In this document: positions 5,991 to 9,905 of the stretch, one piece after another
Numbering within the stretch: the stretch's first letter is position 1
How the letters are laid out: the number at the start of each line of letters is the position of its first letter
Assembly: GCA_937896885.1 (NCBI GenBank)
Contig: CALBNX010000025.1
Coordinates: forward strand, 1 to 9,905
Source of the DNA: an uncultured Clostridia bacterium
GTDB taxonomy: Bacteria > Bacillota > Clostridia > Oscillospirales > Acutalibacteraceae
DNA length: 9,905 bases
Direction of reading: 5' to 3'
Position numbers and translations under genes: made by a program
Notes under the pieces: model-generated
What the model saw: only the letters and a program-made list of their open reading frames with translations
Told to the model about the DNA's origin: nothing
Database searches by the model: none

Positions 5991-6300
5991 ATGCTCCCGG
6001 TGTTACGTCGTAGAACACCTTTTCACCCGGCATGACAAAGCCCAACTTCTCACGAGCAACCTGTTCGATATATGAACTTTTATCCTCATTCTGAACGATT
6101 GACTCAAGTCTTTCGTTTTCTTTGAGTTGTTGCTGATATGCAGCGTTTTTATCGTTCAACTCTGCTTTTTGTTCTCTGATGTCAAGCTGAAGTCCAATAA
6201 AAGTAATCACAAAATAGCCAATGAGCAAAACAAGCGCCAATGTAAGAATAAAGCTCTTTGATTGAACACGTTTTGTCTTCTTTGCTTTTGTGCTTGCCAT
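5989..6300 (-). CDS. divIC: Septum formation initiator, DivIC/FtsB family
   Basis: DivIC is a small bitopic membrane protein that joins FtsL and DivIB in the division complex and helps activate septal wall synthesis. The 103 residues show a short basic cytoplasmic tail (1-15), one membrane segment (16-37, SFILTLALVLLIGYFVITFI), a coiled coil (about 40-72, rich in Q, E, L and K) and the family C-terminal motif VAREKLGFVMPGEKVF (81-96). The start ATG lies 3 bases after the yabQ stop, and its ribosome site AGGAAG is inside the end of yabQ, so the two are translationally close. Position between yabQ and an S1 gene matches Bacillus divIC and supports that name over FtsB. Confidence 0.92.
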   Translation of the reverse strand: MASTKAKKTKRVQSKSFILTLALVLLIGYFVITFIGLQLDIREQKAELNDKNAAYQQQLKENERLESIVQNEDKSSYIEQVAREKLGFVMPGEKVFYDVTPGA

Positions 6301-6303
6301 TTA

Positions 6304-6852
6304 TTACACTTCCTTTTCTTGTGAAACTACGTTCTTCACCATTTTAACACCTTGATTATACAACAAGTGCTTATGCAGTTTCAAGTGGAATTTTGATTTA
6401 TTTTTAATCTTTTTACCCTTTTTATGCCATTTCTTTACAATTCTTCCCAAAAGAGTTTTTAGTTTCTTTAAAGTCCAACAAAAAGGGAAGAAAACAACTT
6501 GAAAAACTTTTAACATTATCTTTTTGGTTGTATCTACTATTTTTTCACTTGCTGTGAACACAACTACACCCAATGAAAAATAATAAATTGCAAATCCAAT
6601 GCCTTCACCCAATAGCAAAAATGCGCGGATATCCCCTTCATTCACAACAAGAAAGAAAATATATGAGCAGAACCCAAGAAAAACACAATATAGCAAATCG
6701 AAAACAAGAATAATCTTTTTGCCTTTTGAAATGCTTATTCTCACAATTCTAAAAAGGTCATAGAAAATTCCCATCAAAAACCCAAAACCCAATGATAGCA
6801 AAAAGCCTTTCGTCTGTTCTGCAAGACTTAAAGAATAGATATAGTCTGTCAT
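6304..6852 (-). CDS. yabQ: Spore cortex biosynthesis protein YabQ
   Basis: YabQ is a mother-cell membrane protein needed for making the spore cortex in Bacillus subtilis. This 182-residue protein has three clear hydrophobic segments (about 14-33, 46-70, 78-101) and a weaker fourth at 112-127. The family signature is in the first segment: GFLMGIFYDLFRIVR at 24-38, with the typical G-x3-YDL-R-R pattern. A long basic tail (129-175, many Lys) ends the protein and is likely cytoplasmic. Its ATG overlaps the yabP stop as ATGA (4 bases), a sign of coupled translation. Together with yabP it implies that the host makes endospores, although some clostridia keep the genes with a reduced pathway. Confidence 0.9.
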   Translation of the reverse strand: MTDYIYSLSLAEQTKGFLLSLGFGFLMGIFYDLFRIVRISISKGKKIILVFDLLYCVFLGFCSYIFFLVVNEGDIRAFLLLGEGIGFAIYYFSLGVVVFTASEKIVDTTKKIMLKVFQVVFFPFCWTLKKLKTLLGRIVKKWHKKGKKIKNKSKFHLKLHKHLLYNQGVKMVKNVVSQEKEV

Positions 6853-7133
6853 CTTAATACCTTTGAGAAAAAGCCCTGTGCCTTTGGTCTCACATCAGTA
6901 TAAGTGAGTGATGAAATGTCACCATCAACCATCAACTCACTCTGTTCAAGATTAAGTCTTGTGATGTGCAGATTCCACCCACGAATTGTAAGTTCACCCA
7001 AATCGGTTATTGCAATAATTGTCTGTTCATCAAAAGAATCAATATCAGTAACTCCCGAAACAGATAGTTTTTTTCGGTCTTCCATAATTATATTGTGTGG
7101 CAATTTGTGTATTGATTTTTCATCTGTAATCAT
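6849..7133 (-). CDS. yabP: Sporulation protein YabP
   Basis: YabP is a short, soluble sporulation protein of the mother cell (sigma-E regulon in Bacillus); its biochemical role is not known. All 94 residues fit the family: HNIIMEDRKKLSVSGV (13-28), DIDSFDEQTIIA (30-41), GELTIRGWNLHI (46-57) and LMVDGDISSLTYTD (67-80). The fold is expected to be mostly beta strands, like the related YqfC. The start ATG 7133 has GGAGG 6 bases upstream. It is the first gene of the yabP-yabQ-divIC-yabR unit; the GH3 terminator lies upstream, so the promoter should be in 7145-7200, where I could not settle on a sigma-A or sigma-E box. The usual upstream S4-domain gene (yabO/hslR) is missing here. Confidence 0.9.
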   Translation of the reverse strand: MITDEKSIHKLPHNIIMEDRKKLSVSGVTDIDSFDEQTIIAITDLGELTIRGWNLHITRLNLEQSELMVDGDISSLTYTDVRPKAQGFFSKVLR

Positions 7134-7200
7134 AATAAACCTCCATATTTATACATATTAGTAATAAATATGAAAAAATGGACAAATTTATTACATAATA

Positions 7201-7226
7201 AAAGGACGGATAAAATCCGTCCCTTT
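7201..7226 (-). terminator. Intrinsic terminator of the GH3 gene
   Basis: On the minus strand GGACGGAT/ATCCGTCC forms an 8-bp stem, extended by AAAG/CTTT pairs with one bulge, and is followed by TTTTATTAT. It begins right after the GH3 stop codon and separates it from yabP. Confidence 0.85.
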
Positions 7227-7230
7227 AAAA

Positions 7231-9648
7231 TTAGTCAATATAATCAAGACAAAGGTTTAACACTCTCATTGCAGTTCTCTGCATTTCACCTGATGTGATG
7301 CCGTCTGTCTTACCAAATGTTTTAAGCAAAGTTCCGTCAGGTTTTTCTTTGCCTGTACGCTTACCACCCGGCATAAGCACATCAACTGATGAGCGCACAC
7401 GATAAGCCTGGTCGTGAAGACTTGGAAATTCAGGACACTCTGATGAACGCATCCACCAGTCTGTCATAACCATACCGTCAAAGCCCCATTCGTCACGAAG
7501 AACTCTTTGGCAAAGCTCATAGTTGTAATGTCCCCAAACACCGTTAATCTTATTATAAGATGTCATAATTGTCTTTGGTTTTGCAGTTTTAACGCAGATT
7601 TCAAAACCTTTAAGATAGATTTCACGAAGTGCTCTTTCAGAAACTCTTGAATCGTTGTGAGTTCTGTTGAATTCTTGATTGTTACAAGCAAAATGTTTAG
7701 GACAAGCCGCACCACCACAAGTTTGGATACCCTCAACTGCAGCAGCACCCATTACACCTGAAAGATATGGGTCTTCTGAATAATATTCAAAGTTTCTGCC
7801 ACAAAGTTGACTTCTGTGGATATTCATGCCCGGTGCTAAAAGAATGTCACTACCCTTATCTTGCATCTCTTTGCTGATAAGAGCATAAACCTCTTTTACA
7901 AGGTCCGTATTGAATGAACAAGCAAATGCTGTGCCTATCGGAATAAGTGAGCAATATGATAAAAGTCTGATACCAGATGGTCCGTCAGTTGTGATTACAG
8001 GTGGCACACCCTTATCACGAAGACTTTGTGTAACGCCACCCAAAGCACCTGCATTACCACGAGCGCCCAAAGGTGAATCCATCTTATAAGCACCACGGGA
8101 GATTGCTTCAAGCTCGTCAAGGTCAAGTTGAGCAACAAAAGTTTCCATTGAAATTTTTCCGTCTTTAACATCTTTGAGCTTATAACCCTTATCACCTGTT
8201 GTGATTACAGGCTGTGGGAGCTTCTCAATTATAATGTGACGAAGGTCATATTCACGGCATTTAACAACTTCTTTTTTAAGACCTTTTTCTGTGTTGATGT
8301 ATCTGTCAAACTTTTCTTGTGGAGCAGAAACCTGTTTGAGTTCTTCAGTAACAACAGTTTCGTCCTGATAATAACTCCAAACTTTCTCTGCATTGCGAAC
8401 ATCACTACCGAGATAGAGTGAATATTCGCCCTTTTCCATTACATAACAATGTGCAAATCCACTTGCACCATTGTCATCATAAGAACTGAATGCAGAAAAT
8501 GGAATAACAATTTCAAGTTTTTGGCTCTTGCCCGGTGCCAAAACATCAGTTTTTGCAAAACCTACAAGCTCACGAGCAGGGTTGCCAAGATTTGTGATTG
8601 GCTTTTGCACATAAACCTGAACAACTTCTTTACCGCTATATTCTTTGCCGATATTCTTCACTGAACATTCAACTGTCACATTCTTTTTGTGTTGTTTTGC
8701 TTTCTTGAACTTAATTTCAAAATCAGTATATGAAAGACCAAAGCCAAATGGATAAAGCACATCATTTCTCTTGAATGTTTCAAAATAACGATAGCCTACA
8801 TAAATATCTTCTTCGTATTCGTTGAATTCTTTATGTCCGAAATTCTTTGAAGATGGATAATCGTCATATTCTTCTGCGATTGTATCAGGAAGCTTACCAC
8901 TTGGTACAACATCACCACAGAGCAAGTCTGCGATAGCGTTACCACTTTCCATACCTCCCTGCCAAACAATCATAATTGCGCCGATTTTATTTTCATAATC
9001 TTCGACCCATTCCATATCGATAATGCTACCAATATTGAGAAGGACAGTCACTTTGTCAAAATACTCTGTGATTAAATCAAGGCTCTTCTTTTCGTTGTCT
9101 GTAAGATAAAAACTACCTTTTTCAAGAGAGTTCTCACGGTCTTCACCTGATGAACGGCCAATAATGAAAATCGCATTATCACTATTTTCAGACGCATTTT
9201 TAACAATATCATCAGTAAGCTCCATATCAGGATAATAACGTGGCCAATGTCCCCAAAAACCGTGGTCAATAGGGTTTTTCTCAGCCCACTTTACATATGT
9301 ATCTGCTAACTCTTCGTTGATGTTGATTTTGTCACAGTTTTTAAATCCATCAATAAGATTTACACCATAAGGTTTTTTAACATCACCGCCAGAGCCATAG
9401 CCCGTGAAAAACCAGTCGATTTGTCCGCGACCAAAAACTGAAACTTTGTTTTCTGCTTTATATGGAAGAACTCCGTCATTTTTGAGAAGAACTGCTGTTT
9501 CAGCGGCTGCACGACGCAAAAGTTCAGGCATACCGTCAGTAATTGTTACTTCACCGAGAGCCTGTTGTGCTTCTTCCTGAGAAACACCACTAATGATTCT
9601 TTCGCCGATTGCAAAAGCCTTGCCAACGATTTTATTAAAAATACTCAT
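7231..9648 (-). CDS. Intracellular GH3 beta-glycosidase (beta-glucosidase-like) with inverted domain order
   Basis: GH3 enzymes remove non-reducing beta-linked sugars such as glucose or xylose. Here (805 residues) the usual order is reversed. The alpha/beta sandwich comes first (about 45-260), with GRSSGEDREN at 164-173 where E169 matches the acid/base position. The fibronectin-III-like domain follows (about 280-420; YPFGFGLSYT at 299-308). The TIM barrel is last (about 500-805): TTDGPSGIRL (553-562), GRNFEYYSEDP (617-627), PKHFACNNQE (650-659) and MVMTDWW (726-732) with nucleophile D730. No signal peptide, so it acts in the cytoplasm, possibly on imported oligosaccharides. The same order is known from Ruminococcus albus and Butyrivibrio beta-glucosidases. 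It has its own promoter (9681-9709), a ribosome site AAAGGGG 8 bases upstream and its own terminator. Substrate is not certain. Confidence 0.9.
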   Translation of the reverse strand: MSIFNKIVGKAFAIGERIISGVSQEEAQQALGEVTITDGMPELLRRAAAETAVLLKNDGVLPYKAENKVSVFGRGQIDWFFTGYGSGGDVKKPYGVNLIDGFKNCDKININEELADTYVKWAEKNPIDHGFWGHWPRYYPDMELTDDIVKNASENSDNAIFIIGRSSGEDRENSLEKGSFYLTDNEKKSLDLITEYFDKVTVLLNIGSIIDMEWVEDYENKIGAIMIVWQGGMESGNAIADLLCGDVVPSGKLPDTIAEEYDDYPSSKNFGHKEFNEYEEDIYVGYRYFETFKRNDVLYPFGFGLSYTDFEIKFKKAKQHKKNVTVECSVKNIGKEYSGKEVVQVYVQKPITNLGNPARELVGFAKTDVLAPGKSQKLEIVIPFSAFSSYDDNGASGFAHCYVMEKGEYSLYLGSDVRNAEKVWSYYQDETVVTEELKQVSAPQEKFDRYINTEKGLKKEVVKCREYDLRHIIIEKLPQPVITTGDKGYKLKDVKDGKISMETFVAQLDLDELEAISRGAYKMDSPLGARGNAGALGGVTQSLRDKGVPPVITTDGPSGIRLLSYCSLIPIGTAFACSFNTDLVKEVYALISKEMQDKGSDILLAPGMNIHRSQLCGRNFEYYSEDPYLSGVMGAAAVEGIQTCGGAACPKHFACNNQEFNRTHNDSRVSERALREIYLKGFEICVKTAKPKTIMTSYNKINGVWGHYNYELCQRVLRDEWGFDGMVMTDWWMRSSECPEFPSLHDQAYRVRSSVDVLMPGGKRTGKEKPDGTLLKTFGKTDGITSGEMQRTAMRVLNLCLDYID

Positions 9649-9680
9649 TGCAAAATCCCCTTTAAGTATGTATCTTTATC

Positions 9681-9709
9681 ATTTTATCATAAAAGGAAAT
9701 AAATAACAA
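9681..9709 (-). promoter_or_regulatory. Sigma-A-type promoter of the GH3 gene
   Basis: On the minus strand TTGTTA (9704-9709) and TAAAAT (9681-9686) are separated by exactly 17 bases, about 32 bases ahead of the ATG at 9648. I see no clear catabolite-repression (cre) site nearby. A 7-bp inverted repeat, GAATTGT (9724-9730) and ACAATTC (9754-9760), lies just upstream of the -35 box. Confidence 0.55.
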
Positions 9710-9783
9710 TAGAAATAAAAAATGAATTGTTTTTCACTAGCCTATATTGGCACACAATTCGATAAATTCAATTGTTATAAACA

Positions 9784-9816
9784 AAAAGAGCAGATAGCCT
9801 TTCGGTCATCTGCTCT
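9784..9816 (-). terminator. Intrinsic terminator of gap
   Basis: On the minus strand AGAGCAGAT and ATCTGCTCT form a 9-bp stem around a loop that can pair further (CCGAAAGG core), followed by TTTTT. It lies about 21 bases past the gap stop codon. Confidence 0.9.
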
Positions 9817-9837
9817 GATTATTTATACTTTTAAGAA

Positions 9838-9905
9838 TTAAAGTTCTGCAAAGTATTTGATTGTTCTAACCATCTGTGATGTGTAGCTGTTTTCGTTGTC
9901 ATACC
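9838..9905 (-). CDS. gap: Glyceraldehyde-3-phosphate dehydrogenase, C-terminal end (partial)
   Basis: The last 21 codons and the stop TAA are present; the rest lies beyond the right edge. Read from 9903 on the minus strand they give YDNENSYTSQMVRTIKYFAEL, which closely matches the conserved GAPDH ending (WYDNE-SYTSQ-VRT--YFA). GAPDH oxidises glyceraldehyde-3-phosphate with NAD+ in glycolysis. The terminator directly downstream separates it from the GH3 gene. The catalytic Cys and NAD-binding domain are outside the window, so this call rests on the tail alone, but that tail is distinctive. Confidence 0.88.
   Translation of the reverse strand, partial: YDNENSYTSQMVRTIKYFAEL

Noticed and set aside
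7147..7173. Possible sigma-E promoter for yabP (TCATATTT and TATAAAT on the minus strand)
   Set aside because: The -10 match is poor, and the start of transcription would fall on the ribosome-binding site.

Overview
The window is a compact, AT-rich stretch of a Gram-positive, endospore-forming Clostridia chromosome, probably a gut Oscillospiraceae/Ruminococcaceae-like organism. Three things point there: the sporulation/division block yabP-yabQ-divIC-yabR in the order known from Bacillus and Clostridia, the long (dimer-forming) hibernation factor Hpf, and a secreted protein with aromatic 21-residue wall-binding repeats. The species assignment is inference. All genes but one lie on the minus strand, so transcription runs mostly from right to left. 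No tRNA, rRNA, CRISPR array or intact insertion sequence was seen.

From left to right: (1) 1-1702, the first 567 residues of a secreted modular protein: signal peptide, an unrecognised domain, a Cys-rich zinc-ribbon-like segment, a CUB-like beta domain and 21-residue repeats that run off the window. (2) 1703-1965, a divergent intergenic region with a sigma-A-type promoter for that protein and two identical-spacing operators (TGAC-N5-GTCA) in front of a small XRE regulator. (3) 1966-2206, the regulator and a shared terminator. (4) 2213-3766, a membrane-anchored GH30-type glycosidase. (5) 3778-3938, a short element with long imperfect terminal inverted repeats that looks like a MITE and fills the whole gap between the hpf terminator and the GH30 ribosome-binding site. 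(6) 3975-4496 hpf; 4615-5454 the alpha subunit of a class I fumarase, without its beta subunit. (7) 5501-7133 yabR, divIC, yabQ and yabP (transcribed in the order yabP, yabQ, divIC, yabR). (8) 7231-9648, a cytoplasmic GH3 beta-glycosidase with swapped domain order and its own promoter. (9) 9838-9905, the last 21 codons of gap (GAPDH), followed by its terminator.

Functionally the window mixes carbohydrate use (an exported GH30 that could cut polysaccharide outside, an intracellular GH3 that could finish the oligosaccharides, GAPDH in glycolysis, fumarase in C4-dicarboxylate metabolism) with housekeeping for sporulation, division and stationary phase. Terminators at 3941-3964, 5471-5494, 7201-7226 and 9784-9816 split these into separate units, so there is no evidence for one carbohydrate operon.

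No clearly new multi-gene system is visible. The observations most worth a second look are the MITE-like element that must contain or carry the GH30 promoter, the paired XRE operators, the unpaired fumarase alpha gene behind a terminator with no room for a promoter, and the unrecognised N-terminal domain of the secreted repeat protein.
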